The notes under the pieces were generated by a model. The model was not told the DNA's origin. It saw only the letters and a list, made by a program, of their open reading frames with translations, and did no database searches. From positions 1 to 64,000 of the forward strand of contig NZ_CP134062.1 in NCBI RefSeq assembly GCF_031583025.1: 64,000 bases of DNA, written 5' to 3'. Positions 52,488 to 62,956 of this stretch are shown here, piece by piece; the stretch's first letter is position 1; every line of letters starts with the position of its first letter. The position numbers and the translations under genes are program-made. Origin of the DNA: Mycobacterium sp. Z3061. GTDB taxonomy: Bacteria > Actinomycetota > Actinomycetes > Mycobacteriales > Mycobacteriaceae.

Positions 52488-55361
52488 GTGACAGAATCGC
52501 CGACCGCCGGACCCGATGCGGATGCACCGCGGTACCGCTACACCGCCGAGCTCGCGGCCGGGCTGGAACGCACCTGGCAGGACAACTGGGCTCAGCTGGG
52601 TACGTTCAACGTGCCCAACCCGGTCGGCTCGTTGGCTCCCGCGGATGGCTCAACCGTTCCCGCCGACAAGCTGTTCGTGCAGGACATGTTTCCCTACCCG
52701 TCGGGGGAGGGGCTGCACGTCGGCCACCCACTGGGTTACATCGCCACCGACGTCTACGCCCGCTACTACCGGATGCTCGGCCGTAATGTGTTGCATGCGT
52801 TAGGTTTCGATGCATTCGGTCTGCCCGCCGAGCAGTACGCGGTGCAAACGGGCACCCACCCGCGCACCAGGACCGAGGCCAACGTCGTCAACTTCCAGCG
52901 TCAGCTGGGCCGGTTGGGTCTGGGCCATGACAGCCGGCGCAGCTTCTCCACCACCGATGTGGAGTTCTACAAGTGGACGCAGTGGATCTTTCTGCAGATC
53001 TACAACGCCTGGTTCGACCCCGCCGCAGACAAAGCCCGCCCGATCAGCGAGCTGATCGCCGAGTTCGATTCCGGTGCAAGGGTTCTCGACGACGGTAGGC
53101 AGTGGGCGCAGTTGTCGGCGGGGGAGCGGGCCGACGTGGTCGACGGGTATCGGCTGGTATATCGCGCCGACTCGATGGTCAACTGGTGCCCGGGTCTGGG
53201 CACGGTGCTGGCCAACGAAGAGGTCACCGCCGACGGCCGCAGCGACCGCGGCAACTTTCCGGTGTTCCGCAAGCGGTTGCGGCAATGGATGATGCGAATC
53301 ACCGCGTACTCCGACCGGTTGCTCAACGACCTCGAGAGCCTGGACTGGCCGGATCAGGTCAAGACCATGCAGCGCAATTGGATCGGACGCTCGACCGGTG
53401 CTACGGCACTGTTTGCCGCGACCAGGCCGGACGGCTCAGCCGCCGATATCGAGGTCTTCACTACCCGGCCCGACACGCTGTTCGGCGCCACCTATCTGGT
53501 GCTGGCGCCCGAGCACGAACTGGTCGACGAAGTGGTCGCCGCCAGTTGGCCCGAAGGCGTACCGGAAGCCTGGACCTACGGCGGTGCCACCCCGGCCGAC
53601 GCGGTGGCCGCCTACCGCCGTGCTATCGCGGCCAAGTCGGACCTCGAGCGTCAGGAAAGCCGGGAGAAGACCGGTGTCTTCCTGGGCAGCTATGCCACCA
53701 ACCCGGCCAACGGTGAGTCGGTACCGATCTTCATCGCCGACTATGTGCTGGCCGGCTACGGCACCGGGGCGATCATGGCCGTGCCGGGCCACGACCAGCG
53801 GGACTGGGACTTCGCCCGGCAGTTCGGGTTGCCGATCGTCGAAGTCATTGCCGGTGGCGATGTTTCGCAGGCGGCCCATTCCGGTGACGGTGTCCTGGTC
53901 AACTCCGGCTTCCTGGACGGCAAGAGCGTCGCCGATGCCAAACAAGCCATGACGCAACGGCTGGAGTCTGAGGGGCGGGGCCGGGCCCGCATCCAATTCA
54001 AGCTGCGCGACTGGCTTTTCGCGCGGCAGCGGTACTGGGGCGAGCCGTTCCCGATCGTCTATGACGCCGACGGGCGCGCCCACGGGATCGACGAAGCCGC
54101 ATTGCCGGTGGAACTGCCCGACGTGCCCGACTACTCACCGGTGTCGTTCGATCCCGACGACGCCGACAGCGAGCCGTCACCGCCGCTGGCGAAAGCAACC
54201 GACTGGGTGCACGTCGAACTCGATCTCGGCGACGGCCTGAAGCCCTACACCCGCGACACCAACGTGATGCCGCAATGGGCCGGCAGTTCGTGGTACGAGC
54301 TGCGCTACACCGATCCGCACAACTCAGAACGCTTCTGCGCCAAGGAAAACGAGGCCTACTGGATGGGCCCGCGACCGGCCGAGCACGGTCCGGGGGACCC
54401 GGGCGGTGTTGACCTGTACGTCGGTGGTGCCGAACACGCGGTACTGCACCTGCTGTATTGCCGCTTCTGGCACAAGGTTCTCTACGACCTGGGACACGTC
54501 AGCTCCCGGGAGCCGTACCGCAAGCTGGTCAACCAGGGCTATATCCAGGCCTTCGCCTACACCGACGCGCGCGGATCGTACGTACCCGCCGAAGAAGTGA
54601 TCGAGCGCGACGGCGGATTTGTCTACCCGGGCCCCGACGGCGAGATCCAGGTCTTCCAGGAGTTCGGCAAAATCGGTAAGAGCCTGAAGAATTCGATCTC
54701 ACCGGATGAGATGTGCGACGCTTACGGCGCCGACACGCTGCGGGTATACGAGATGTCGATGGGTCCGCTGGAGGCATCCCGACCGTGGGCCACCAAGGAT
54801 GTCGTTGGCGCGCACCGCTTCCTGCAACGGGTGTGGCGTCTGGTGATCGACGAGGACACCGGCGAAACCCGGGTGGCCGACGCAGACCCCGCCGCCGAGA
54901 CGCAGCGAGTGCTGCACCGCACGATCGCCGGCGTCTCGGAAGACTATGCGGCACTGCGGAATAACACCGCTGCCGCCAAATTGATCGAGTACACGAATCA
55001 TCTCACCAAGCAGTACCGCGGCGAGGTACCGCGTGCCGCGGTGGAACCGCTGGTCTTGATGCTGGCACCGCTGGCCCCGCACATGGCCGAAGAACTGTGG
55101 CTGCGGCTGGGCCACACCACGTCGCTGGCGCACGGCCCCTTCCCGGTGGCCGATCCCGCCTACCTGGTCGACGACACCGTCGAGTACCCGGTGCAGGTGA
55201 ACGGTAAGGTGCGCGGCCGGGTGGTGGTGGCCTCCGATGCGGCCACCGACGCGGTGCAGGCCGCCGCACTTGCTGACGAGAAGGTGCAGGCGTTCCTCGA
55301 TGGTGCCACACCACGCAAGGTGATCGTGGTACCCGGCCGGATGGTGAACCTCGTCGTCTGA
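52488..55361 (+). CDS. leuS: Leucyl-tRNA synthetase
   Basis: A 957-residue class I synthetase that charges tRNA-Leu. The HIGH-type motif is HVGH at residues 77-80 in [15 protein letters not shown]. The KMSKS-type loop is KIGKS at 728-732. The editing (CP1) domain between them includes [13 protein letters not shown] and [19 protein letters not shown]. The protein ends with the usual [11 protein letters not shown] beta-rich domain. GTG 52488 gives VTESPTAG, as in the M. tuberculosis protein; a TTG two codons earlier is less likely. It converges on the SDR gene after eight bases. Confidence 0.97.
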   Translation: MTESPTAGPDADAPRYRYTAELAAGLERTWQDNWAQLGTFNVPNPVGSLAPADGSTVPADKLFVQDMFPYPSGEGLHVGHPLGYIATDVYARYYRMLGRNVLHALGFDAFGLPAEQYAVQTGTHPRTRTEANVVNFQRQLGRLGLGHDSRRSFSTTDVEFYKWTQWIFLQIYNAWFDPAADKARPISELIAEFDSGARVLDDGRQWAQLSAGERADVVDGYRLVYRADSMVNWCPGLGTVLANEEVTADGRSDRGNFPVFRKRLRQWMMRITAYSDRLLNDLESLDWPDQVKTMQRNWIGRSTGATALFAATRPDGSAADIEVFTTRPDTLFGATYLVLAPEHELVDEVVAASWPEGVPEAWTYGGATPADAVAAYRRAIAAKSDLERQESREKTGVFLGSYATNPANGESVPIFIADYVLAGYGTGAIMAVPGHDQRDWDFARQFGLPIVEVIAGGDVSQAAHSGDGVLVNSGFLDGKSVADAKQAMTQRLESEGRGRARIQFKLRDWLFARQRYWGEPFPIVYDADGRAHGIDEAALPVELPDVPDYSPVSFDPDDADSEPSPPLAKATDWVHVELDLGDGLKPYTRDTNVMPQWAGSSWYELRYTDPHNSERFCAKENEAYWMGPRPAEHGPGDPGGVDLYVGGAEHAVLHLLYCRFWHKVLYDLGHVSSREPYRKLVNQGYIQAFAYTDARGSYVPAEEVIERDGGFVYPGPDGEIQVFQEFGKIGKSLKNSISPDEMCDAYGADTLRVYEMSMGPLEASRPWATKDVVGAHRFLQRVWRLVIDEDTGETRVADADPAAETQRVLHRTIAGVSEDYAALRNNTAAAKLIEYTNHLTKQYRGEVPRAAVEPLVLMLAPLAPHMAEELWLRLGHTTSLAHGPFPVADPAYLVDDTVEYPVQVNGKVRGRVVVASDAATDAVQAAALADEKVQAFLDGATPRKVIVVPGRMVNLVV

Positions 55362-55369
55362 CCTGCCGA

Positions 55370-56035
55370 TCAGCGCGGGCGGATCACCACTTCATGGATG
55401 TGGCCGTCCCGGGGGGTGGCCACCACGTTGACGACCACCTGGGCGACGGTCTCGGGACGCAGGAACTTCGACGGGTCGTACTCGCCGCCCTCGTAGGCGA
55501 CCAGTTCACGCTGCATGTCGGTGTCCACCCGGCCGGGGTGCACCGACGTCACCAGCAACGCGGGCTCATCCGCGCGCAACGAATCGGCGAAGGCGCGCAG
55601 GGCGAACTTGCTGGCCGAATAGGAGGCCATGCCCGGCGACACATTGCGGCCGGAACCGGAGTTGATGAACACCACGCGGCCCTGGGCCTGCCGCAGCGCC
55701 GGCAACAGCGCCAACGTAAGGGCAACGGCGCCAAAGACATTCACGCTGAAGGTGGCGCGCCACTCGTCCACGTGCGACTCGTCGACCCGGCCGGGGATCG
55801 ACACTCCGGCGTTGTGCACGAGCACGTCGAGCTCGTCGACGACTTCGCAACTGGCGTCGATGGAATCGGGGTCGGTCAGGTCCAGCGGAAACGTGGTGGC
55901 GCCCAGCCGCTCCGCCACAGCATCCAACCGCGCCGACGGCCGACCGGCCAACAGCAAAGTGTGCGTGGGTGCCAGCGCCGTCGCGATGGCGGCGCCGATA
56001 CCGCCACTGGCGCCGGTGATGAGTGCGGTGGGCAT
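55370..56035 (-). CDS. Short-chain dehydrogenase/reductase (SDR)
   Basis: A 221-residue classical SDR. The Rossmann glycine motif is TGASGGIG at 8-15, the NAG motif appears in VLVHNAGVS, and the catalytic Ser-Tyr-Lys set is in INSGSGRN and YSASKFALRAF. It would use NAD(P)H on an unknown carbonyl or alcohol. The downstream MarR gene starts leftward 38 bases upstream of it, so the two may be one unit. Confidence 0.9.
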   Translation of the reverse strand: MPTALITGASGGIGAAIATALAPTHTLLLAGRPSARLDAVAERLGATTFPLDLTDPDSIDASCEVVDELDVLVHNAGVSIPGRVDESHVDEWRATFSVNVFGAVALTLALLPALRQAQGRVVFINSGSGRNVSPGMASYSASKFALRAFADSLRADEPALLVTSVHPGRVDTDMQRELVAYEGGEYDPSKFLRPETVAQVVVNVVATPRDGHIHEVVIRPR

Positions 56036-56073
56036 CAGTCAGTAGTTACCAATCTTCTTGGCAACAAACACTT

Positions 56074-56568
56074 TCACGCCTCGTCGGTGTCCGCCGCGGG
56101 CGCGGCCGGCTCACCGCTGGCGAGTCGGGCCAGGGGAGCCAGCGCCTCCATCAGGATGTCGAGGTCGGACTTGGACAGCTGGCTGAGCATCGCCGCCAGC
56201 GCGGCGTGGCGGTTGGCCAGCGACTCGTTGTGCACCGCCCGGCCCTGCGGCGTGATGTCGACCAGCACCGCACGCAGGTCCGACGGGTCGCGCGAGCGCT
56301 TCACCAGCCCGATCTTCTCGAGCCGGCGGATCGCCACCGTGGTGGTGGGGGTGCGGACCCGCTCGTGTGCGGCCAGGTCCGTCATCCTGATCGGGCCCCG
56401 GTCGAGCAGGGTGATCAGGATCGAAAGCTGAGCCAGCGTCAACTCGCCGGCCACCGCGGTATTGGTCGGATCGCCGCGGCGCAGGATGGTGGACAGCTTG
56501 GACAGCGAGCGGTGCAACCCCTCCGCCAGCTCCGCCACCTCGGGCGCTGTAGGTTCGCTGTCCGCCAT
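56074..56568 (-). CDS. MarR-family regulator (Rv0042c type)
   Basis: A 164-residue winged-helix regulator. The MarR core reads LTLAQLSILITLLDRGPIRMTDLAAHERVRTPTTTVAIRRLEKIGLVKRSRDPSDLRAVLVDITPQG, with the recognition helix in RTPTTTVAIRRLE and the wing at RDPSDLRAV. It matches Rv0042c. The start is the ATG giving MADSEPTAPEVAEL; the longer open frame upstream runs into the ABC gene. It probably regulates the adjacent SDR or itself. Confidence 0.9.
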   Translation of the reverse strand: MADSEPTAPEVAELAEGLHRSLSKLSTILRRGDPTNTAVAGELTLAQLSILITLLDRGPIRMTDLAAHERVRTPTTTVAIRRLEKIGLVKRSRDPSDLRAVLVDITPQGRAVHNESLANRHAALAAMLSQLSKSDLDILMEALAPLARLASGEPAAPAADTDEA

Positions 56569-56647
56569 AAATCGGCAGTCTAACCCGCCACGCCCGTGGG
56601 CGGAGACAATGCGGTACGCGGGCGCGCCCGGGTCGAATAATGCCGGG

Positions 56648-57388
56648 TCACAGCACCTGGGCGAGGAACCGCTGGAGCCGCTCGGTCTCGGCGGCGTCGA
56701 ATATCCGCTCCGGCGGCCCGAACTCGACGACTTTGCCATGATCCATGAAGACGACGGCATCGGAGGCTGATCGCGCGAAGCCCATCTCATGGGTGACCAC
56801 CAACATCGTCATCCCGTCGGCGCCGAGATCGGCGATGAGCTCCAGGACGCCCTTGACCATCTCGGGATCCAGCGCGGAGGTGGCCTCGTCGAAGAACATC
56901 ACCTGTGGCGCCATGGCCAGCGCGCGGGCGATCGCCACCCGCTGTTGTTGACCACCCGACAGGGTGCCGGGGCGGGCGCCGGCTTTGCCCTTCAGGCCTA
57001 CCCGGTCCAAGTGGTGCAGCGCCAGTTCCCGGGCGGCGTCGGCGGGCAGGCGGCGCAGTTTGCGCGGTGCGAGCGCGACGTTGTCCAGCACGCTGCGGTG
57101 CGGGAAGAGGTTGAACTGCTGGAACACCATCCCGATGCGCTGACGCAGCTCATCGGGGTCGTCACGAAGCACCGATCGGCCGTCCAGCAGGATGTCGCCG
57201 CTGTCGGGCTCGCGCAGCCGGTTCAATACGCGCAGCAGCGTCGACTTGCCGGAGCCCGACGGGCCGATCACCGAGGTGGTGGTGCCGGCCGGCACCTCGA
57301 GGCTCACCCCGCGCAGCACCGCGGTTCCGCCGAGGACCTGATGAATATCCTTGGCCGCCAGCGAAACCGGATCACGGGGGAGCGTCAC
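56648..57388 (-). CDS. Polar amino acid ABC transporter, ATP-binding protein
   Basis: A 246-residue ABC ATPase of the GlnQ/HisP type. Walker A is GPSGSGKST, the Q-loop is in FQQFNLFPHRSV, the signature is LSGGQQQRVAIARAL, Walker B is VMFFDEATSALD and the switch histidine is in VVTHEMGFA. FNLFPH points to amino-acid importers. Its ATG overlaps the stop of the binding protein/permease gene by four bases, so the pair makes a complete importer. Confidence 0.94.
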   Translation of the reverse strand: MTLPRDPVSLAAKDIHQVLGGTAVLRGVSLEVPAGTTTSVIGPSGSGKSTLLRVLNRLREPDSGDILLDGRSVLRDDPDELRQRIGMVFQQFNLFPHRSVLDNVALAPRKLRRLPADAARELALHHLDRVGLKGKAGARPGTLSGGQQQRVAIARALAMAPQVMFFDEATSALDPEMVKGVLELIADLGADGMTMLVVTHEMGFARSASDAVVFMDHGKVVEFGPPERIFDAAETERLQRFLAQVL

Positions 57389-59175
57389 GTCATCTCCGTG
57401 CCGATGGTCGAGGTGACGACTTCCGGGGGATCGTCGGGCTCGAGTTTGGTGCGCCCCCGGCGCAGCCGGCCGTCGATGTAATTGACCAGGTGGGTGAGCG
57501 GCACGGTCAGAATCAGGTAGCAGATGCCGGCCGCCACCAGCGGCGACAAGTTGCCGGTTTGCGCGTTGAGGTCGCGCCCGACCTGGAACAGCTCACGCTG
57601 GCTGGCGATCAACCCCAGGAAGTACACCAACGCCGAGGCCTTCAGCAGCGCGATGAACTGGTTGACCAACGCGGGCAGCACCCGTCGTACCCCCTGCGGC
57701 ACTACGACCAGCCGCATCGCGGCCGAGTAGCTGAAGCCCAGCGCCCGGGCGGCTTCCAGCTGGCCGGGGTCGACGCTCTGGATCCCGGAGCGCAGAATCT
57801 CGCCGACGTAGGCGCCGGCCATCAAGCCCAGGGCAGCGATGCCCAGCGGATAAGGGTTGTTGTCGGTCAGCCCGCCCACCACCGGACCCACGCCGAGCCC
57901 GATGATCAGAATGATCACCACCTCAGGCAGCCCGCGGAAGACGTCGGTATATACCCGGGCCGGCCATCGCAACCAGCGCTTATGCGAGATTCCGGCGACG
58001 GCCAACGCCAGGCCGACGGCCAGGCCGATGATCCCGGCGCTGCCGGTCAGAATCAACGTGTTGGGCAGCCCGGTGGTCAGCAGCGTCGGGATGGCCTGGC
58101 GGTACATGTCCCAGTCGAGGAATGAGTCGCGCAGCTGCCCGAGCGTCGACCTGGGCGCGGACGGCTGCGCCGGCTTGCGGTGGTGCTCGGCGGCGATCGC
58201 GGCGAAATCGGGCAGTTTGGGAGACGCGGCCGCCTTCGATCCCGGCTTCCAGCCTGGCGGCAGGGTGCGTGGCACCCACTTGCTGTAGAGCTCGGCCCAG
58301 GTGCCGTCCGCGATGACGGCGTCCAACCCGGAATTCAGGGCATCGACCAGCGGTTGGTTGTCCCTGGCGACCGCGTAGGCGACGAAGTCGTCGGTGCCGA
58401 AGGTGTGGGCGACGACCACCGCGGGATCACTCGGTCGCACCGCGCTCGATGCCTGGTTGGCCGGTGCCACCCACGCGTCGATCTGATGGGTTTTCAAGCT
58501 GGCGTACACCGTGGCGAAGTCGGGGTACTTCACCGGCTGCAGGTGCAGGGTGTCCACGACGTAGGTCTCCTCGACCGTGCCTTGCACGACGCCGATCCGC
58601 TGACCCGGCGCCAGGTCGGTGAACTTCTTGATGCTCGACCCCGGGGGCACGACCAGGGAGTAGAAGCCGAAGTCATAGCCGTTGGTGAAGGCCACGGTGT
58701 GCCGCCGCGCATCGGTCGCCTTCACCGAAGACGAGCCCACGTCGAAGCGGCGCGACGCCACTTGGGCCAACAGGCCGGAGAAGTCGGTCCCGACGAAACG
58801 CACCTGCAGGCCCAGCTTCTTGGCGATCGCGCGCAGCAGCTCGTTGTCGAAACCGGTGAAGCGGCCGGTGGCGTTGATGCAGGTGCTGGGCGGGGCGTCG
58901 GACAGCGTGCCGGCCAGCAGAATGCCGGGTGTCCCGAGGCCCAGCGCCGCGGTGTCGACCGAGCTCAAAGCCATCACCGACGCGGTCGTGTCGGTGTCGT
59001 CCGCGGTGCCCGAGTCACCGGTCGTGCGGGAAGACGTGAGGTCTTCGGGCAGGACGGTGGCGCTCTCCACCCCGGGCGGTGCGCATTGATTGCCATCCGC
59101 GAACGCGGGCGCCGCGCAGGCCAACCCGGCGATGATCGCGATGGTCGCGAACAGCCCGAACAGTTTTGCCCCCAT
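57385..59175 (-). CDS. Amino acid ABC transporter, fused substrate-binding protein and permease
   Basis: A 596-residue fusion. A signal/anchor segment (LFGLFATIAIIAGLACAAPAFADG) comes first. A family 3 periplasmic-binding domain follows (about 85-310; GRFTGFDNELLRAIAKKLGLQVRFVGTDF, WAELYSKWVPRTLPPG). An inner-membrane permease domain is at about 365-580, with the EAA loop in EAARALGFSYSAAMRLVVVPQG. Such SBP-permease fusions occur in some bacteria and place the binding domain on the membrane. Substrate is probably a polar amino acid. GTG 59178, one codon earlier, is an alternative start. Confidence 0.92.
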   Translation of the reverse strand: MGAKLFGLFATIAIIAGLACAAPAFADGNQCAPPGVESATVLPEDLTSSRTTGDSGTADDTDTTASVMALSSVDTAALGLGTPGILLAGTLSDAPPSTCINATGRFTGFDNELLRAIAKKLGLQVRFVGTDFSGLLAQVASRRFDVGSSSVKATDARRHTVAFTNGYDFGFYSLVVPPGSSIKKFTDLAPGQRIGVVQGTVEETYVVDTLHLQPVKYPDFATVYASLKTHQIDAWVAPANQASSAVRPSDPAVVVAHTFGTDDFVAYAVARDNQPLVDALNSGLDAVIADGTWAELYSKWVPRTLPPGWKPGSKAAASPKLPDFAAIAAEHHRKPAQPSAPRSTLGQLRDSFLDWDMYRQAIPTLLTTGLPNTLILTGSAGIIGLAVGLALAVAGISHKRWLRWPARVYTDVFRGLPEVVIILIIGLGVGPVVGGLTDNNPYPLGIAALGLMAGAYVGEILRSGIQSVDPGQLEAARALGFSYSAAMRLVVVPQGVRRVLPALVNQFIALLKASALVYFLGLIASQRELFQVGRDLNAQTGNLSPLVAAGICYLILTVPLTHLVNYIDGRLRRGRTKLEPDDPPEVVTSTIGTEMT

Positions 59176-59214
59176 CACCGCACACCGTATCGAGCGCGCG
59201 GCGGCGGGTACTGC

Positions 59215-59955
59215 TCAGGACACTATCGACGAGCGCTCGGCAGTTTGGTCCGGATCAGGGTGCACCGGAAGGACCGCGACGTTGGCGTCCGAAGGCTCCT
59301 CGCGCGGGGTGAAGACACCGCGGCGGCACAACTCGGCGACCATTGTTCTTGCCATCAGCTCGGAGCGCCTGATGCAGGCGGCCCGGGCGGCGTCGGGGTC
59401 GCGCCGGTGCATGGCAGCGTTCTCTTCTTCGTAGGACGGCAGCATGTCGTCGCGGCTGTGCTGGTAGGTCATGAAGAAGACGCGCGGGATGAGGTTCTGC
59501 GACGCCCGAATGGTCGCATGCAGCCGTGGCCCGGCGTACTCGTCGTTGACCACCCGCCGGTACTCCCAGGCGATCTCGGCGAAGTTCCGCGACTCCTTGG
59601 CGGCGCGCAACGAACGCATCAAGGCATCGAGTTCGCTCAGGATCCGCGGCGTCGGGTTGGCCGCCGCTCGTGCCGAGGCGATGCCGTTGAGCAGGCCGTC
59701 GAGTTCGTGGTGTTCCAGGACGGTCGACTCGTCGAAGCGTTCGACGAACGCGCCGCGGTGATACCGCGTGGACACGATGCCGTCGTGTTCCAGCTGAACC
59801 AACGCCTCTTGGATGGGGACCCGGCTGATGCCCAGGTCCTGCGCTATCTCGTTGCGGTCGACCCGGTCGCCGCTGCGCAGTTTCCCGGTCAGCACCAGGT
59901 TGAGCAGGTGCGTGACCACCTGGTCTTTTTCTTTGATCCCGTACTTCTTTGGCAT
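59215..59955 (-). CDS. GntR-family regulator (FadR type, Rv0043c)
   Basis: A 246-residue regulator. The N-terminal winged helix (about 10-75) has [50 protein letters not shown]. The C-terminal part is an FCD-type all-helical ligand domain (about 90-230). It matches Rv0043c. The effector is unknown; neighbours on both sides suggest lipid or amino-acid-linked control. It lies 40 bases before the amino-acid importer gene. Confidence 0.91.
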   Translation of the reverse strand: MPKKYGIKEKDQVVTHLLNLVLTGKLRSGDRVDRNEIAQDLGISRVPIQEALVQLEHDGIVSTRYHRGAFVERFDESTVLEHHELDGLLNGIASARAAANPTPRILSELDALMRSLRAAKESRNFAEIAWEYRRVVNDEYAGPRLHATIRASQNLIPRVFFMTYQHSRDDMLPSYEEENAAMHRRDPDAARAACIRRSELMARTMVAELCRRGVFTPREEPSDANVAVLPVHPDPDQTAERSSIVS

Positions 59956-60054
59956 CAGTTCTTACATCTCTTTCAGCCCCCGACGGCCGCCGTGCGCGGC
60001 AAGTTTCTCACGTCTGGGCGGGTCCGTTGAGATGTTTGGCCGATGAAGCGCGGC

Positions 60055-60855
60055 TCAAGCCGAACTGTCGCGCCACCGGCAGAGCGCTTCTGCGTCCGAA
60101 AGGTCGTAATCGGGTCCGTCGCAGCCCACGGTCAGCATCGTGACCCCGAGGCCGACCAGCGCTTCGGCGTTGCTGATCACCGCTGACCCGTTGCCGGCCG
60201 ACGCGGAGCGCTCGACGGTGGCCGGGTCCCGGCCGACGGCCTCGCAGTGCCGGGCCAGCACCGCCGCCTTGGCGGGAAACTCGTCAGCGGAGGCGAAGCT
60301 GTGCCAGATGTCGGCGTGCTCGGCGACCAAGCGCAGGGTCTTACGCTCACCGCCGCCGCCGATCAGCACCGGAATGTCCCTGGTCGGCGCGGGGTTCAGC
60401 TTGCTCAGGCGCGCGGTGATCCGGGGGAGTGCGCCTGCCAGATCGTCGAGCCGGCTGCCGGCGGTGCCGAACTCGTAGCCGTACTCGTCATAGTCCTTTT
60501 GCTTCCATCCCGAGCCGATACCCAGGATGAGCCGCCCACCGGAAATGTGGTCGACGGTACGGGCCATGTCAGCCAACAGTTCCGGGTTGCGGTACGAGTT
60601 GCACGTGACCAAAGCGCCGATCTGGATTCTTGAGGTCTGCTCGGCCCAGGCCCCGAGCATGGTCCAGCACTCGAAGTGGGCGCCGTCGGGGTCGCCGTAG
60701 AGCGGAAAGAAGTGGTCCCAGTTGAACGCGACGTCCACGCCGATGTCCTCGCAGCGGCGGACGGCATCCCGGATCTGGTCGTACTGCGGGGCGTGCTGGG
60801 GCTGCAGTTGCACGCCGATGCGGATGGGATAGTCGGGGAGCACGGGGGAGTTCAT
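60055..60855 (-). CDS. Luciferase-like (LLM) F420-type oxidoreductase (Rv0044c type)
   Basis: A 266-residue TIM-barrel protein of the luciferase-like monooxygenase group, which in mycobacteria often uses coenzyme F420. Conserved stretches are NWDHFFPLYGDPDGAHFECWTMLGAWAEQT, ALVTCNSYRNPELLADMARTVDHISGGRLILGIGSGW and PVLIGGGGERKTLRLVAEHADIW. It matches Rv0044c in size and place. The ATG giving MNSPVLPDYPIRIGVQ is chosen over a longer open stretch. Cofactor use is inferred from the family. Confidence 0.9.
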   Translation of the reverse strand: MNSPVLPDYPIRIGVQLQPQHAPQYDQIRDAVRRCEDIGVDVAFNWDHFFPLYGDPDGAHFECWTMLGAWAEQTSRIQIGALVTCNSYRNPELLADMARTVDHISGGRLILGIGSGWKQKDYDEYGYEFGTAGSRLDDLAGALPRITARLSKLNPAPTRDIPVLIGGGGERKTLRLVAEHADIWHSFASADEFPAKAAVLARHCEAVGRDPATVERSASAGNGSAVISNAEALVGLGVTMLTVGCDGPDYDLSDAEALCRWRDSSA

Positions 60856-60872
60856 ACCCACCACCGTAGGCC

Positions 60873-61775
60873 TCAGGCCCCGTCGATCACCGTGCGCACG
60901 AGATCGATCAGGGCGCGCGGCTGGTCGCTCTGCACCGAATGGCCAGAATTCTCCACGACATGGGCGCCCTTGAAATGCGTTGCGCGCCTGCCAAGTTCGG
61001 CAACGTCGTCGTCGTTGACGAAGCCCGACGAGCCGCCGCGGATCAGTGTCACCGGCGCGGCCAGCGCGTCGACGTCGTCCCACAGGGTGCTGAAATCCGG
61101 AAAGACCCGGATCGCGTCGTAGCGCCACGTCCAGTTGCCGTTGTCCAACCGGCGCGAGTTGTGAAAGACGCCACGGCGCAAGGCCTTCACCTCGCGGTGC
61201 GGTGCCGCGGCGACCGTGAGGTCCAGCATCGCCTGGAAGCTCGGGAACTCCCGCTCGCCGTGCATCAGCGCGACCGTGCCCTGCTGCTCCTTGGTCATCT
61301 CCGAGTGACGCTGCAGAGCCGACGGGGTGACATCGATGAGCACGAGTTCATTGAGCAGCTCCGGTGCCAATGCGCCGAGCCGGATACCGGTCAGGCCGCC
61401 CAGCGACATCCCGACCACCAGCTCGGCGTTGGGGGCGAGATCACGCAGGACAGGCGCCAGCGCGTCCGCATTGTGCTGCGGTGAGTAGTCGCCGTCCTCC
61501 CGCCAGGAGGAGTGGCCGTGCCCGGGCAGGTCCACGGCGAGCGCGGGTTCGCCCAGGCCGACGATCACCGTGTCCCAGGTGTGCGCGTTCTGACCGCCGC
61601 CGTGCAGGAAGACCACCCGCGGCTCGGGTCCGCCCCAGCGCAATGCGCTGATGGCACCGGCGTCCACCCGCTCGACGGTCGGCAATGGACCGCTGATGCC
61701 GGCCTGTTCGGCGTTCTCGGCCAGCAGGTCGAACTCCGAGAGCCCGGTCAGGTCATCATGCGAGGCGTCGGTCAC
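60873..61775 (-). CDS. Alpha/beta hydrolase, esterase (Rv0045c type)
   Basis: A 300-residue alpha/beta hydrolase. The oxyanion motif is LHGGGQNAHTW, the nucleophile elbow is GMSLGG and the catalytic His is in ENSGHSVQSD. M. tuberculosis Rv0045c (298 residues) is a studied esterase with similar sequence. No signal peptide is visible. It lies 17 bases upstream of the LLM oxidoreductase gene, so they are probably co-transcribed. Confidence 0.92.
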   Translation of the reverse strand: MTDASHDDLTGLSEFDLLAENAEQAGISGPLPTVERVDAGAISALRWGGPEPRVVFLHGGGQNAHTWDTVIVGLGEPALAVDLPGHGHSSWREDGDYSPQHNADALAPVLRDLAPNAELVVGMSLGGLTGIRLGALAPELLNELVLIDVTPSALQRHSEMTKEQQGTVALMHGEREFPSFQAMLDLTVAAAPHREVKALRRGVFHNSRRLDNGNWTWRYDAIRVFPDFSTLWDDVDALAAPVTLIRGGSSGFVNDDDVAELGRRATHFKGAHVVENSGHSVQSDQPRALIDLVRTVIDGA

Positions 61776-61796
61776 GTCACCGACACTAGCGGCGGT

Positions 61797-62900
61797 TCAG
61801 CCCTCGTTGATGAACTCTTCGAGCTGCGTACGTGCGATGTCGTCGGCCAGCTGCTCCGGCGGGCTCTTCATCAGGTACGCCGACGCCGGCAGCACCGGTC
61901 CGCCGATGCCGCGGTCCTTGGCGATCTTGGCGGCGCGCACGGCGTCGATGATGATGCCGGCCGAGTTCGGGGAGTCCCACACCTCGAGCTTGTACTCCAG
62001 GTTCAGCGGCACGTCACCGAAGGCGCGGCCCTCCAGGCGCACGTAGGCCCACTTGCGGTCGTCGAGCCAGGCGACGTGGTCGGACGGGCCGATGTGGACG
62101 TTCTTGTCCTCGACCTTGCCGGCCAGCGAGCCGGTCAGGTTGGACGTCACGGCCTGAGTCTTGGAAACCTTCTTGGACTCCAGACGTTCGCGCTCGAGCA
62201 TGTTCTTGAAGTCCATGTTCCCGCCGACGTTGAGCTGGTAGGTGCGGTCCAGCGTCACGCCGCGGTCTTCGAACAGCTTGGCCATCACGCGGTGGGTGAT
62301 CGTCGCGCCGACCTGGCTCTTGATGTCGTCGCCGATGATCGGCACACCCGCGTCCTTGAACTTCTTGGCCCACACCGGGTCCGAGGCGATGAACACCGGC
62401 AGCGCGTTGACGAATGCCACTCCGGCGTCGATGGCGCACTGGGCGTAGAACTTGTCGGCCTCCTCGGAGCCCACCGGCAGGTAGGACACCAGCACGTCGA
62501 CCTTGTTGTCCTTGAGGACCTTCACCACGTCGACCGGCTCGTCGTCGGACAACTCGATGGTGTCGGCGTAGTACTTGCCGATGCCGTCGAGGGTCGGGCC
62601 GCGCTGCACCACCACGTTGGTCGGCGGCACGTCGGCGATCTTGATGGTGTTGTTCTCCGAGGCGTAGATCGCGTCAGACAGGTCGAAGCCGACCTTTTTG
62701 GCGTCGACGTCGAACGCGGCCACGAACTTGACGTCGCGGACGTGGTACGGGCCGAACCGGACGTGCATCAGACCGGGGACCGAGGAGGTGTCGTCGGCGT
62801 TGTAGTAGTACTCGACGCCCTGAACCAGCGAGGACGCGCAGTTGCCGACGCCGACGATGGCGACTCGTACCTCGGTCGACGCCTGTGTGTTCCCACTCAT
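61797..62900 (-). CDS. ino1: Inositol-3-phosphate synthase
   Basis: A 367-residue NAD-dependent synthase that turns glucose 6-phosphate into myo-inositol 3-phosphate, the source of mycothiol and phosphatidylinositol lipids. The N-terminal Rossmann motif is [13 protein letters not shown]. Active-site stretches include [15 protein letters not shown] and the Lys-rich [11 protein letters not shown]. Length equals M. tuberculosis Ino1 (367). It lies 21 bases before the hydrolase gene and downstream of the PadR gene. Confidence 0.96.
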   Translation of the reverse strand: MSGNTQASTEVRVAIVGVGNCASSLVQGVEYYYNADDTSSVPGLMHVRFGPYHVRDVKFVAAFDVDAKKVGFDLSDAIYASENNTIKIADVPPTNVVVQRGPTLDGIGKYYADTIELSDDEPVDVVKVLKDNKVDVLVSYLPVGSEEADKFYAQCAIDAGVAFVNALPVFIASDPVWAKKFKDAGVPIIGDDIKSQVGATITHRVMAKLFEDRGVTLDRTYQLNVGGNMDFKNMLERERLESKKVSKTQAVTSNLTGSLAGKVEDKNVHIGPSDHVAWLDDRKWAYVRLEGRAFGDVPLNLEYKLEVWDSPNSAGIIIDAVRAAKIAKDRGIGGPVLPASAYLMKSPPEQLADDIARTQLEEFINEG

Positions 62901-62956
62901 TGGGCGTTCTCCTAACTTCGTAACTTGGGTTTTGTCTTACGTTTTGTGTGCGGTGG

